Source of the DNA: Mantis religiosa | Taxonomy: Eukaryota > Arthropoda > Insecta > Mantodea > Mantidae | Length of the DNA stretch: 64,000 nt | Assembly: GCA_030765055.1 (NCBI GenBank) | Contig: CM060955.1 | Location: 152,845,469-152,909,468, forward strand | Reading direction: 5' to 3' | Shown here: one piece after another, positions 12,373 through 23,303 of the stretch | Numbering within the stretch: position 1 is the first letter of the stretch | Layout: each line of letters opens with the position of its first letter | Notes under the pieces: model-generated | The model's database searches: none | The model's input: the letters and a program-made list of their open reading frames with translations, nothing else | What the model was told of the DNA's origin: nothing | Translations under genes and position numbers: made by a program

Positions 12373-12514
12373 GGGCATTACCAGTAACCATAAGGCACAT
12401 ATTTCCGCCCGAACAAAATTTTTCCCCACCAAAGATTGTTGCCTGGGTTAGCATTCTTTTATCATCCAAAACTAGCGGTAAACATGGGTCGTTTCACCCA
12501 TATTTGCAGGCGTT

Positions 12515-12645
12515 GAGGAGTAACCAGCTATTGTGGAATATTTTATTGGATGTAATGGAAAATACAGAAATGCCAGCACATTTAATAGAAATAGGAAAAG
12601 AAATGAAGTTCTCGGGAAGCAAGCCAGCTGGAAAGACGATTAGAA
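12515..12645 (+). pseudogene. Non-LTR RT finger-region scrap
   Basis: Reads LLWNILLDVMENTE then MPAHLIEIGKEM. It resembles the LWNIL...PxHLI block of RTE/CR1-like RTs and matches the scrap at 7580-7690. Too short for a family assignment. Confidence 0.45.
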
Positions 12646-12756
12646 ATCGACATTTTGAGAGCGTACATATCTCCCATCATCAGAATATTTATTAAATGCT
12701 ATAATCACAAAAGAATAACTAGATATAACACAAATATAAACAAAGAAAATGCATTG

Positions 12757-12905
12757 GAAATTAATTGTTCTTTCACACTGGCTGTGTGTAGGCTAAAGTA
12801 TGGAAAGGTAGAGTCAGACTGAAAAATTCAATTCAATAGCCGGTATTTGAACCACGGATCTTATAGCTGCCAGTGTGAAAGAAGAATTAGTTTCCATTAA
12901 TTTTC
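12757..12905. repeat. Inverted repeat around SINE-C fragment
   Basis: AATTGTTCTTTCACACTGGC (12764-12783) is mirrored by the rc of GCCAGTGTGAAAGAAGAATT (about 12869-12888). Between them lies a minus-strand SINE-C piece (AGAGTCAGACTG, AGCCGGTATTTGAACCACGG). The structure could form a hairpin with a loop of roughly 85 bases. Confidence 0.55.
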
Positions 12906-13034
12906 CTAATAGTGGTTAACTATAAAGCCCGGGCCTTAAAGTACTTACACGTTGCCATTAAGGTAGTTGTCTCATTTATATATGAGAACTCCTAGTGGTT
13001 TACCGGAAAAAACACGAGTCAGTTGGAGAATTTA

Positions 13035-13150
13035 ATGTCATGTCGGTACGTTGGCCATAGTAGCTCAGTGTTTACAGTGGCCGGACGGCAACCAGAAGAT
13101 CCGTGGTGCAAATCCCGGCTATGGCATTGCATTTTTCGTCTGGCTCCATG
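13035..13150 (+). mobile_element. SINE-C tRNA-like head, plus strand
   Basis: GCCATAG (about 13055) pairs with CTATGGC (about 13121) like an acceptor stem. Between them are an A-box-like TAGCTCAGTG and a B-box-like GTGCAAATCC. This is a tRNA-derived SINE head and not a working tRNA gene, because the arms do not fold cleanly and the same head recurs at 1775-1990. Confidence 0.6.
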
Positions 13151-13224
13151 TTTATATAAAGACAATACATTATCTATACTTGCATTACTGAACAAAAGAC
13201 TGTTTTCGGTAAATTAAATACAAT

Positions 13225-13660
13225 TAAGTTCTCGCCAAATACACCAGGACCATCAACAAGTCACCTCCAAAGACTAAACATCTGTTGAGACTGGTGAAAG
13301 ACAAACTGGACTTCCAAGCTCCGGGGGTATAGCGCATTTCCTGTGAATGTGGGACAAACCGGAAGGACCATCGCTACCAGAATAAACGAACATGAACGGA
13401 GCATTCGTTTAATGCAACCTGAGAAGTCTGGACTGGCAGAGTATCGTTTTGATAACGACCATAGAGCCAACGTTCGCCAGACTAACCATCTTAGCAAAAT
13501 GCAACAGTTACTGGGAGTAGAGAGTTAAGGAGCCTTTGGCCATTTCCTCCGAGACGAGCACGCTTAATCGTGATGCTGGATTTCAGTTCATCACCGGCCT
13601 TAAAAATGGAAATCCGTTGACTTTAAGAATCACAGATCTATACAGTTTGGTCATAAAGTT
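13225..13660 (+). mobile_element. Penelope-like element fragment (GIY-YIG end)
   Basis: The plus strand holds the C-terminal GIY-YIG endonuclease region of a PLE: an ISCECG remnant, then VGQTGRTIATRINEHERSIR, then LMQPEKSGLAEYRFDNDHRA. The segment between the CxCG motif and GQTGR is shortened and there are stops. A minus-strand relative with the same ERSIRLMQP string lies at 28579-28745. In the family this domain nicks target DNA; here it is dead. Confidence 0.8.
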
Positions 13661-13824
13661 AAGTATTTAGGGTTTTTTGATCGAATTAATTTTCTAAACT
13701 CACGCTATCTACTCACCTGGTATTTAATTGGAGTCTGCAGTACGACTCTCCTCTATATGACTAACATTTGCGAAGATTATAACCTTACCTTAGTCCCCCG
13801 TAGCATAAACACGCAACAATGGGC

Positions 13825-14074
13825 CCGCCTCAGTAGCGTGGAGGTAGCATGTCTGCCTCACGTTCAAGAGGTCCCTAGTTCGAATCTCGTTCAGGGCGAG
13901 TTACCTGGATGAGGTCTTTTCCGGAGTTCTCCCGTATCCTTCAAAACGAATGTCAGGTAACTCTAAGCTCTATGGACCCTGGGCTCATGTGAGCACCATT
14001 TAACCCATTCCATTCATCGTCCGATATAACTTAACGTTGGAGGACGTAAATTACAAAAAAAAAAAAAAAAAAAA
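13825..14074 (+). mobile_element. SINE-A, full copy with target duplication
   Basis: This is a clean SINE-A: a tRNA-like head (CCTCAGTAGCGTGGAGGTAG A-box region, AGTTCGAATCTC B box), a body ending CCATTCATCGTCCGATATAA then GTTGGAGGACGTAAATTAC, and an A tail of about 20. A perfect target duplication ACGCAACAATGGGC flanks it at 13811-13824 and 14075-14088. The intact duplication and tail argue for recent insertion by LINE machinery. Confidence 0.93.
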
Positions 14075-14088
14075 ACGCAACAATGGGC

Positions 14089-15539
14089 CACATTAGGTCC
14101 ACAACAGTAACACATTTCGAGGCATTTCTTATTTTTGGTTCTGAAGTACTTTTACCTTTTTGAAATAGGAAACCATACCCATTGTTTTACGTTGTGGCAT
14201 GCAAAGAGAATGTAAAATCAAAGAAACCACTTAACAATATATCTTAATATCAAGATATCTTAACTTTGTAAGAACAATTTGGGCAGCTGTGAGTAGAGAA
14301 AATCATGTGAGTACAACTAAAATTTTAAATTAAGTGTACATGTCACATAGACCATATACACAGAGAGAGAATGCTTTTTATGCTTTTTATTCAGAGTACC
14401 TCAAAATGTAATCTTGCGGTCTAATATCTTAATCGAATTTTGTAATGGATTTTGACTCTGGGTAAGATTAGAGAAAATTAAGAGGAAGCAAAACAAAACA
14501 ATGACTTTAGAGTAAAATATATTTTAAGGCTCCGAATCACAGTTAACGTAGTGACATTGATTGGATGTCTACTATTGCTTGACAGTTGGCAGCATTTGGG
14601 GCTTCCCAGACGTTACACAGGCGACACTGGATTATAAGCGTCACCGGGTTTCCTTTCAAAGCCAAGAGGGCAGACTCCACCAGAGAGATCTTTCCAGCAC
14701 GTTAGTTCCTGGCAAGGTTGAATTTAATCAAGTTAAAAACATCTTTTCACTTCACTAGAAGCTTTACGTAAGCTTATGGAGAACCACACACCAAGTTATT
14801 ACAACGTGTGTTTTTTCCCCTTTTTTCAGCAACCTGGAAAGAAAATTGTTTTTCTTTTAGCCCCCAGCCATTCTAACCTCAAACTTTTGTTCTCTTAATT
14901 TTGTTTCTTTCGTCTCCCTCCCCCTTTTAATATTACTTAATACGCTACCTTTGCTTTCTTTTATTCTACTTGTTACTTGTTCTGAGCTCTTCCAGAAATT
15001 ATTCTTCTTATCCAACCCCTCCTCATTATTATAATCAATATAGCAGAACCTTACGCCCTGTTGTATCTTTAAGATAACTGACTCTGCCCCCTTAATGACG
15101 TCTCTGATCTTTCGTTACACCTGTCGATCACTGGCGAGCCTTGTAATGAAGATCTAGAAAAATTGCTTCCCCAAGAATTTCAATAAAGAAAAAGAAGAGC
15201 AACAAATTCATTCCAAACAATATTTTGTTTGCTCTGGATGCATTTTAAATATATTCACAACAGCTGCTTTAGCATGAGTCACTAGTTGCACGAGCTTATT
15301 CAATACTGAATATTTCTGTATCCACGCATTCCTAAACTTGAATACCATTCTTCATAGGTTTCCGGAGCTAATCATGACTCTTTGCTAGAAAGCGTTGATT
15401 GATTTTGTCATGTGAAAGCTCTGTAATAATATAAAAAGGTTTATGTTTTGTTTTGTTTTCTGTGGCACTTTTAAATGTAACTGTAAGAATGAGAGAACGT
15501 AACCTTTCACGGACGTCCCATTAGATCTGAGGCCACCAT
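14089..15539. other. Unassigned stretch
   Basis: No recognised repeat or coding family. Pyrimidine-rich DNA at 14810-15010; an ORF at 14561-14758 has no family features. Confidence 0.45.
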
Positions 15540-16154
15540 CCAGAAACCGGAGCAACCCAAGAGTAAAGACACTTATTTTTTGACGTATTTTTAAGAACAT
15601 TGCTGAACCAAATCGAGCATATATTGCAACGCCACATTGTTAAAACTGTTTTCAGGCCCATAAGACAATTTAATACTCTCAGCCAAATATCTCTGGGATC
15701 CTCTGTCTTCAGCCGGTGTGTATCGCATCCCCTGTTCTTGCGGCTCAGTATACATCGGAACAACACAACGCAGTGTTAACACCAGGATTAAAGAACATAA
15801 GAGCAACTGACATCTGGGCCACACAGAAACGTCCGCAGTCTCCGAACACGCTATTAAGGAGGAAGGCGAACATATGATACAATTCCAGGAGACGAGCATC
15901 CTTTCTACTACAGTACATTAGTACACACGACTAAAGCGCGAGGCCATTGAAATTTACAACCATCCTGATAATTTTAACAGAAAGGAAGAAGCCTTAAAAG
16001 CTCAAAAGGAACTGGCCCTCTGTCATCGAGAACAAGAAACGTAATACAACTAAAAATGACGTGGACCAATCAGAGGGTACTATTGCCGGACTACCCAGGC
16101 TCCATCCCCCAACAACCAGTACAAATAGCGCGACTCAGGCACGGGTCCTTGAGA
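15540..16154 (+). mobile_element. Penelope-like element, 3' coding part
   Basis: The plus strand reads KTVFRPIRQF (linker), then GVYRIPCSCGSVYIGTTQRS and VNTRIKEHKS (GIY-YIG core with the CxCG zinc-like motif), then ETSAVSEHAI and RLKREAIEIYNHPDNFNRKE up to a stop near 16042. This is the C-terminal half of a PLE protein, with one frameshift before the GIY motif and two stops. The 3' non-coding part is cut by a LINE at about 16155 and resumes at about 17062. Confidence 0.85.
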
Positions 16155-17061
16155 AAATCAGCCTCGGCCATGCTGCGCTCAGGCAGTTGAATCCCATATT
16201 CCGGTCAACCATGCTCACTCGCCTCAAACTACGGGTGTATCGCGCGATCACCCCGCCACTGATCCTGTATGGATGCGAGGTCTAGGGTTCGCTGGCTCGT
16301 ACCATCATTCCCTTATCCTTAAAGACGAATTTCGGGACCCTATACACGTTTGAGCATCATTTCAACCATCTCATTCACCGTCCGATATGACTTAAGTTGG
16401 AGGACGTAAAATTACTACAACAAAAATCATCGGCAGACTGCAAGCCATGCAGAACAGGGCACTCAGGATGATCTACGATACCGAACATTTAAGGACGTTA
16501 TGCAGGAACGCTTGCGCACATTGTATGCCAGAATCACACCTCACCCCACCCCAACCAACAGGTTCATACGTTAGGTCAATATGACCGTCATGCACCAAGG
16601 AGAAAGAGCTATCGCCTCCCTAAGGACGCCCTTGGGTGGTGAGTTCCGCCTCTCATCCCCTCACTGCCAAATTCCGTCTGTCCTGACCATACCGGGGCTG
16701 GATTTGACTTGTCGGCTGACCTCCGCCAGTCGAGTCCGTCCCGTGTGACCAGAACACGAATAGAACCTAAATGTTCCCCCATTTACCACGCGACCTCTCA
16801 CTCCTGGCCCCACCACACTGGACGGACCCTGCAAGCAGGCCTCTCCTAGCGTGGCGACATCGGGCACTGGCCTCGTTTCTGGACACTCATCTCGCAACCA
16901 GAAGCACTAGCAGAGGTCAACCTAGATCCATCACCCTACAAAGACATAAAAGCTTGAGAACTGACAAAATCTATAAGACCGCACGGATAAATCCGTTCAG
17001 CGGGTAGGTACCGTGCCGCTCTGTCCACGCCCGGGAACACTCGGACGACTTGTTCGCGCTC
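16155..17061 (+). mobile_element. Jockey-like LINE 3' fragment inside Penelope
   Basis: The coding part reads EKISLGHAALRQLNPIFRST, then RVYRAITPPLILYGCEV, a stop, then (after a SINE insertion) RLQAMQNRALRMIYDTE. It is followed by about 500 bp of 3' non-coding DNA that aligns with the minus-strand LINE at 50220-51850 (shared CTAGCGTGGCG, AGCACTAGCAGAGG, GACTTGTTC). It sits between two parts of one Penelope element. GGCAC occurs at both edges (about 16138 and 17063) and may be a short target duplication. Confidence 0.75.
16313..16425 (+). mobile_element. SINE-A body fragment inside LINE
   Basis: Body sequence from CCTTATCCTTAAAGACGAAT to ATATGACTTAAGTTGGAGGA interrupts the RT fragment, and ATCAT appears at both edges as a short target duplication. 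The tRNA head is missing. Confidence 0.8.
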
Positions 17062-17240
17062 ATGGCACATGGAAGCTTCGACCACGTCCTGAGGATGTCT
17101 ACCGCAGTTGTGGACGAAACGTTTGAATGTTCTTACGCAAACAGACCACGGCAAAACAGCCCCGAATTATTTAATTGTACCTGTAAGAATATTTCACGAG
17201 CATTAACAACAGTATTTAGTGCTCACAAATAGACATTCTT
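17062..17240 (+). mobile_element. Penelope 3' end with hammerhead-like motif
   Basis: The continuation of the PLE after the LINE insertion. It carries CTGAGGA (17089-17095), a six-pair stem GTCTAC (17097-17102) with GTGGAC (17110-17115), then GAAAC (17116-17120). This is the order of a hammerhead ribozyme core, which is known from Penelope-like elements. GTTTG (17121-17125) can pair with CAAAC (about 17138-17142). One extra base after CTGAGGA and a poor cleavage-site match suggest a decayed motif. Confidence 0.5.
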
Positions 17241-17756
17241 TCTGAAGATATTAAGCCAACGTGTGAGAATTCCGTACCTTCTCCACGTTAGAACAGTTCA
17301 CGTGATGTGAGTCAGCTTTACGAAAAAGTGGAACATCTGAGTAGAGAGGGTAAACAGGAATGTGTGTGCTTGTAGTGTTACCAGTCTTACAATACTAAAC
17401 GTCCTATGTGTGACTGTACAATAGAAAGAGTACTGAAAAGTACCTTAGTTCATTGACTTATGCAAAAAACTAAATATAATGAAAATTACAAACCAAAAAC
17501 TGAAATTCTCAAAAATGAAATTGGTATGTAAACAAAAGGTATCACTACAATTATGCGCCACATTAAAGAATATATCTATGATATAATTCCATGGTTGTGT
17601 GGGTGCCATTATGGCGATTTTTTTGCCATGCTTGGTATTTTCAAAAGGACATATATATTATTCTCTTTTATTTTAATGAAAATTATTACCTGGATCTTCT
17701 CCAGCTTTGAAAGTCATTCCTCGCCAATGCTGTCAATTTATTCACGGTGCTTAGAG
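17241..17756. other. AT-rich stretch with no recognised feature
   Basis: No coding family or repeat match seen. Confidence 0.5.
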
Positions 17757-18835
17757 TTCCTTGACATTCATCTTTCAGGATAAAGGAAAACCTCCAAGGT
17801 TAACTCATATCGGACGATGAATAAAATGATGTTCAAATGAGTTCAGGGTACCTAGAGTATAGAGTAATCAGACATTCACTTTTAGGATAAGGAAGACCTC
17901 CAATGTTGAGTCATATCGGAGGATGAATGAAATGATTTTCAAATGAGCCCAGCTTCCATAGAGTATAGAGTTACCTGACATTCATCTTTCAGGATAACAG
18001 AAAACCTCCAACGTTGTCATATCGGACGATGAATGAAATAATGCCCAAATGAGTACACGCTACATAGACCTTACAGTTACCAGACATTCATATTTTATAA
18101 TACGGAAAACCTCCACGATTAAATCATATCGGACGATGAATTAAATGATGTTTAAATGAGGACAGGGTACATAGAGCTTAGAGTTACCACACATTCATAT
18201 TTCAGGATAAAGGAAAACCTCCAACGTTAAATATCGGACGATGAATGAAATGATGTTGAAATGAGTTCAGGGTCCATGGAGTATAGAGTTACCTGACAAT
18301 CTTTCAGAATAAAGGAAATCCTCAACGTAAAGTAATATCGAACGATGAATGGAATGGTATTCGAGTACAGGGTCCATGGAGCATAGAGTTAACAGACATT
18401 CATCTTTCACGATAAGGGAAACCTTCAGCGTTGTGATATGTAGGACGATAAGTGAAATTATGTTCAAATGAGTGCAGGATCCATAGAGTTTAGAGCTACC
18501 AGACATTTATATTTCAGGACAAGGGAAAACTTTCAACGTTAAGTCATGTCGGACAATGAATGAAATGATGTTCAGATATGTACAGAGACCATAGAAGCCA
18601 GTTACCAGATGTTCATCTTTCAGAATAGGAGAAAACATCTAATGTTAAATCATATCGGAATGAGTGAAATTATGTTCAAAACGAGCCCTGGGGATCCTGA
18701 TATTCCTCTTTCAGGATAGGGAAATCTCCGAAGGAATATCATCCAGATAACTCACCCGAACGAGCATTGAACTCGGGAACTCTCGATCATGTGACAAACA
18801 GGTTGTTACCTAAGTTACCGAGGAGGTAATAGGTA
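17757..18835 (-). repeat. SINE-A body satellite array 1
   Basis: About nine tandem units of roughly 105-110 bp. Each has CAGACATTCATCTTTCAGGA, AAACCTCCAACGTTAA, TATCGGACGATGAATGAAAT and AGAGCTTAGAGTTACC or variants, which is the SINE-A body read on the minus strand. At the right end (about 18730-18830) a worn SINE-A tRNA-like head follows (AACTCACCC, TTGAACTCGGGAACTCTCG). The array is therefore one SINE with a tandemly expanded body. Confidence 0.88.
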
Positions 18836-19799
18836 AGTATGTGATGTATGCTCTATCAGAAATAATTTTCCAACACCGACGCAGGCACTTTCACTGGATA
18901 CAATGAGCGTGTCCTCAGAAAGTTAATTTTCCAGTACAGGGGAAACTGAAAGACACGCATTTGCAAGATGCCTTTAGTTGTAGACCTCTTACAGCATTTT
19001 TTTCTTTCTGTGCTCCTTTTCTCGGTATTGTTCTTGTCAAAGAATTTCTCATATTTCTCCAATCTTTCCTTTCCGTTCTGAGAAGTGCTTATATCAAATT
19101 TTCTCTCAAAGCATAATGGCGCCATACGGAAAGCGATATGACCTCCTTCTTGACAGCTCGGGTAGGACTCTCCATTTTCCAATACCACTCTGGAATTTGT
19201 TTGCATGTCTGAGAGCAGCTCGTGTGAACTCACACCAGATGTACGGAGGCTTCACATTTCTCACCGACAGCACCAAAAATCTGTAATTCTCCCTGATATT
19301 ACATTACTACGCTAATCGTTGACCTAGTTTTATATCCTCGAAGAAAAATCCGGAATTTAGCAGGCTGGACGTTTTCCAGCATTATAGCTCTTTATCAATA
19401 TTTCTTTTAACACTAAAATAATACTAGGTGTAACCGCAGTATCAGGCAGCGATTAGGAGGCGGCGAATTAACTGAAATCAGATAATTTAAAAGAAGATAG
19501 ATTAATGAAAATGATTTGCTAAACTAATATAAAAATCTTGTTACATTAATATGAAAATAGAATGACAAGTGTAATGATAAAAATAGCGGTTTACTTAAAG
19601 AATAAGAAGGGAAGAATATCCAGGCAAAAGAGAAACTATTCGTGTCAAAATCATTTCGGAGAGACAGGAAGGGAGGACCGTTACTCTTGTGCGCTAGAAA
19701 AGTTTCAATGTCTGAGAACTATAGAATACTCCCAGCCAGGAATGTGTTGGGATGAAAGGGTTTACAAAATGCAGGTGAGCATGAACGCTAATGGGATTT
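18836..19799. other. Unassigned stretch
   Basis: A 125-codon minus-strand ORF (18856-19233) is rich in Lys, Glu and Ser but shows no domain, signal or repeat. I cannot support it as a gene. The rest is AT-rich. Confidence 0.4.
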
Positions 19800-20496
19800 A
19801 CTAGTCGCTATCACCACTGCCTGTGATGATGGATAATGCCCCCCACGAAGGCGTTTCTTCAAGTTAGGGAATAATAAAAAGTCACATGATGCTAAATCCG
19901 GACTATAGGGAGGGTGAGGGATGCACTTCACGTTGATTTTTGCAAGATATTCAGTAACAACATTGGCAATATGCTGCCGCGCATTATCGTGGTGCAGCTT
20001 CCAGCCTGCTTCACGAAAATGTGGTCTTTTGCGCCTGATATGGACTTGCAATGCTTTCAGGACATCCCTGTAGTTTCGCCCAGTTACTGATGTGTGTGCA
20101 GGTACAACATGCTGATAAACCATTCCATGAATATCAAAGAATGAGATGACCATAACTTTCCCAGCAGCAGCAGCAACCACACTGTGCTTGGCTGATTTCT
20201 CTCAGGATCAAAATGATATAGCCAAGTTTCATTAGCAGTGATTACGTTTGTAAGAAACTCCGGATCTTCTTCTAACATCAACTTTAACTGCGTGTTACCT
20301 CCATTGCAGCGGTAGCCGATACTGAACACGTCTGAACTTACCTGGTTCTCACAGGCGGGAACCAGGTATACCAACAGTGAAACTACAATGGCGTCTTTGT
20401 TTCACATTTAGCTAACAGAATATAATGAGTTTGAATTTTTGTGCGAAAAATTTTGACCGTACAATGTTATGATCATTCTTTATTGAACAGCCCTCA
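19800..20496 (-). mobile_element. Mariner element 1 family, second copy
   Basis: The right edge is the 5' terminal repeat (rc GAGGGCTGTTCAATAAAGAA), next to TA at 20497-20498. The minus strand encodes ANETWLYHFDPE (first catalytic Asp changed to Asn), LHHDNARQH, and SPDLASCDFLLFP (third Asp kept), with a frameshift between the first and second motifs. The 3' end, including its terminal repeat, is missing beyond about 19800. It is related to 2179-3097 but carries different inactivating changes. Confidence 0.88.
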
Positions 20497-20498
20497 TA

Positions 20499-20949
20499 TT
20501 TTATGATGTTTGACAACTAAAAATTCTTTTAGTCTAAACAATATGTTAAGTGAAGACGTTCTATCCAACTAGTCCAAGACTCGTAGGTCCTAGGACCCTG
20601 GGTCTGTAATCTCTGCATAAGAAATACGAGTACATAGAAAACATAAATGCATTTCTATAATTTTCCTCTGCCACCTACATCCATTTGCGGTGCACATTAG
20701 AGTGATCACAATGGAAATTTCGTAACAGAGGAGGAGCATCAACAGAAAGCTACTGGGGAATTAAATTTCTCCTTTTAACACGAACCGACATTTCCATTAC
20801 GTAAAGCTGGTTTGCTCCAAAACGCGAACACAAGTGAAGAAGTAATCGTGAACGAAAGCAATCACATCTTCCACGGAGAACTCCGCTCCATTGTCAATTT
20901 GCATCTGTAAAAACATTACATCTGTGGAGTGTGACGATCAGTGAAAGAA
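20499..20949. other. Unassigned stretch
   Basis: No recognisable family or repeat. Confidence 0.5.
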
Positions 20950-20957
20950 CATCTATA

Positions 20958-21216
20958 GCCCGCCTCGGTAGCGTGGTGGTAGAGTGTCTGCCTCACGTTC
21001 AAGAAGTCCCGAGTTCGAATCTGGGTCAGGGTGAGTCACCTGGATAAGGGTTTTCCCGGGGTTTTCCCTTATCCTGCAAGACGAATGTCGGGTAACTCTA
21101 AGCTCTATGGACCCTGGGCTCATTTGAGCATCATTTCACCCATTCCATTCATCGTCCGATATGACTTAACGTTGGAGGACGTAAATTACAAAAAAAAAAA
21201 AAAAAAAAAAAAAAAG
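20958..21216 (+). mobile_element. SINE-A, full copy
   Basis: Complete head (CCGCCTCGGTAGCGTGGTGG, AGTTCGAATCTGG), one body unit, GTTGGAGGACGTAAATTAC and an A tail of more than 20. CATCTATA at 20950-20957 recurs at 21228-21235 just after the tail and is the likely target duplication. This is one of the least worn copies. Confidence 0.92.
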
Positions 21217-21280
21217 AACAAAAAGATCATCTATAAGCTGAAGTGAGGACATTTCACTTTAGGAAAGAAATGTAACATAT

Positions 21281-21785
21281 TATGACTTTGTGGGTTCGTG
21301 AAATGAAAAGTCCAATTACACCACTCAAATATGTTCTTTATTTCCACCGACTTACAGTTAAACTCTTGCCAATTACACAGAATTACGTAATGCACACAAT
21401 TACGATTCACCAGTTCGTCCGTTACAATTTCACTTGCACTCGTAATTACGTACAATCTTCCGATGCTCTCACACAGTCTTCTCGTCGTACACTAGCACTG
21501 CATTCTTACACCAAGAACTGACTGACTGACTGACCCACTAACTAACTCCTCTTGCACGACGTGTAGCTTATATAGGGTCCGCTTGCCGATCTGGAAGGTT
21601 CTCCATTAGATGAAATATCCCGTAAGTTCGAGAACACAGGTGGAACAGAAAGAGACGGCGCAGTGATGTTTTTTTTTGTCCCAGCCATCCCTTCTTAACG
21701 CTATAAGACAAACGAGGGGGTGGGGCGAACACCGACCCGTCTGCTGCTTGCCCAGTCTATAGGGTGTTCCGACGCTCGGGTGACA
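21281..21785 (-). repeat. 3' LTR (left side in window)
   Basis: Begins TATGACTTTGTGGGTTCG and ends CGCTCGGGTGACA on the plus strand; on the element strand it starts TGTCACC and ends with a mutated GTCATA. It has AATAAA (rc at 21337-21342) and a TATA box (rc of TTATATAG at 21568). Confidence 0.93.
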
Positions 21786-21798
21786 CTGCTCCCTCCTC
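21786..21798 (-). other. Polypurine tract
   Basis: On the element strand GAGGAGGGAGCAG lies directly against the 3' LTR. This is where plus-strand DNA synthesis is primed in LTR retrotransposons. Confidence 0.7.
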
Positions 21799-21899
21799 AA
21801 AGCTGGTCGTCCCGAACAGCACCATCGTAGCGTGCCAGGCGATCCAGGTGTACCACCAGCATCTGCTCGGAGTCTCAGCCAGAAATAGCGCTGCCGAAG

Positions 21900-22394
21900 T
21901 TTGTCAATCGTTCGGTTCGCTCCCAGGTGTCCTCCTGAAGTACCAGCGTGCACTTCTTCCAAGACTTCCGGTACCTTGCTCCGGGGAAGTACCAACTGTT
22001 CTCTCTGCGGCTTCCCATCGGGTGATTCCCATACCCGGAACAGCACGCCATCTCTGGTCTTCAACGAGTCCCATTGGGCCCAGTACGACTTGTAGGTGGC
22101 GCCCCTTGGTGCGATGTCCTCCCAGGTTGGTCTTGTCCCTGCCTCCACTTCCCTCAAGAGTGGCCCCAAGTCTGCGTCCGCCAGCTGCTCCCTCCTCAGG
22201 CCTGCGCTATCCCAGCCGTCCGCAGGCACTGCCACAACTACTCGGACTGCTGCGGCACGCTTCTTCTCTTCCACTCTTGTGCACTGGCCGCGCTCTTCTG
22301 GACAGGGTCTTCGGGACATGGCGTCAGCGTTACCGTGGCTCTTCCCTCTACGATGTTCCGAGGTGAAGTCGTACTCCTGCAGCCTCTGGGCCAA
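21900..22394 (-). pseudogene. RNase H tail and integrase zinc-binding remnant
   Basis: The frame beginning AQRLQEYDF continues the RNase H end (HRRGKSHGNADAMSRRP, the usual HxxGxxNxxADALSR pattern) and then EEVHAGTSGGHLGANRTIDK and LRQRYFWLRLR, the His-His part of the integrase HHCC zinc finger. It then breaks and runs into non-homologous residues toward the LTR. The integrase catalytic core is absent. A one-base deletion near 22400 separates this from the preceding gag-RNase H frame. Confidence 0.85.
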
Positions 22395-23275
22395 CGTGCT
22401 GTCTGGCCTTCCAGGTTCTTAAAGCTCAATAGCCAGGTTAGGGCGGAATGGTCAGTCCTTAGGTGGAATGGCTGACCGTACATGTACTTATGGAAGTGCT
22501 CCAAGGTCTTTACTACCGCCAATAATTCTCGTCGGGTGACGCAGTAGTTCTTCTCTGCCTTGGATAGCGTCTTGCTGTAGTAGGCTATCATCCGCTCATG
22601 GCCGTCCTGGATCTGCGATAGGACACCTCCAATGCAATGGTCGCTAGCGTCGGTGTCCACAATGAAGGCGCCACCCGGTTGTGGGAAACCCAAAATTGGA
22701 GCACTGCACAGGGTCTCTTTTAGGTGCTGGAAAGCGTTTTCGGCGTCCTCTGTCCACACATAAGGCCGGTGTTCCTCCATCAGGCGGGTGAGGGGTTTTG
22801 CGATGTTGTCGGCCTTTTCCACTAAATCATTAAGGCGGTCGTCTACTTGACCCATCCGCTTGCCCAGATTCGTGACGTCATCCCTCACGCCGGCCAACCG
22901 TTCCTCAAACTTGGCGGCGAGGACCTCGTTCGCCTCCCTCGTCTCCGTTGTCAGTTCGGCCATCTTTGCGGTCATTGTCGTGGCCATGTTGTTGTTTGCC
23001 GTTTCCATCTTCGCTGTTAATTCGGCCTTCATTTCTTCCATCTTCCCGGTGATGTTGTCGTTGGCCGTCTTCATTTGTTTCAACTCTGCGGTGATGTTGT
23101 CGTTGGCCGTCTTCATTTGTTTCAACTCTGCGGTGATGCTGTCGTTGGCCGTCTTCATTTGTTTCAACTCGGCGGTGAGGTTGTTGTTTGCCGCTTCTGT
23201 TTTTGCAGCGAGGTTTTCATTTGCCGTCTTCATTTCTTTCAGTTCCGCTAAAATCGTTTCTAATGCTGCCTCCAT
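22390..23275 (-). CDS. Gag-like coiled coil fused to RNase H
   Basis: From the Met at about 23275, the first 159 residues form a coiled-coil, gag-like region. It holds three near-exact copies of a 14-residue unit (TAELKQMKTANDNI), encoded by 42-bp direct repeats. The frame then passes without a stop into pol at about 22798: KPLTRLMEE, FVW-like PYVWTEDAENAF, FIVDTDASDHCIGGVLSQ, YYSKTLSKAEKNY and HLRTDHSALTWL. This is the RT C-terminus plus RNase H with its DASD and TDH residues. Protease and the RT catalytic part were removed by an in-frame deletion, so a gag-RNase H fusion could be made. I place the start after the primer binding site because the upstream Met at 23338 lies in the LTR. Confidence 0.82.
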
Positions 23276-23283
23276 TGTGTTAT

Positions 23284-23301
23284 ATCCCACTCCTGACACC
23301 A
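23284..23301 (-). other. Primer binding site, tRNA-Leu type
   Basis: On the element strand TGGTGTCAGGAGTGGGAT lies two bases after the 5' LTR. It is complementary to the 3' end of the animal tRNA-Leu(CAG), which ends in ATCCCACTCCTGACACCA. Minus-strand DNA synthesis would start here. Confidence 0.8.
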
Positions 23302-23303
23302 AT

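Noticed and set aside
13035..13150. Functional tRNA gene
   Set aside because: Acceptor-like pairing exists but the D and T arms do not fold well, and the sequence is part of a repeated SINE head. The same applies to the SINE-A, B, D, E and F heads.
18856..19233. 125-codon minus-strand gene
   Set aside because: No domain, no repeat or splice support; could not be distinguished from chance.
21764..22475. Overlapping plus-strand ORFs of 133-200 codons
   Set aside because: They are antisense shadows of the pol region of the LTR element, whose codons and motifs are on the minus strand.
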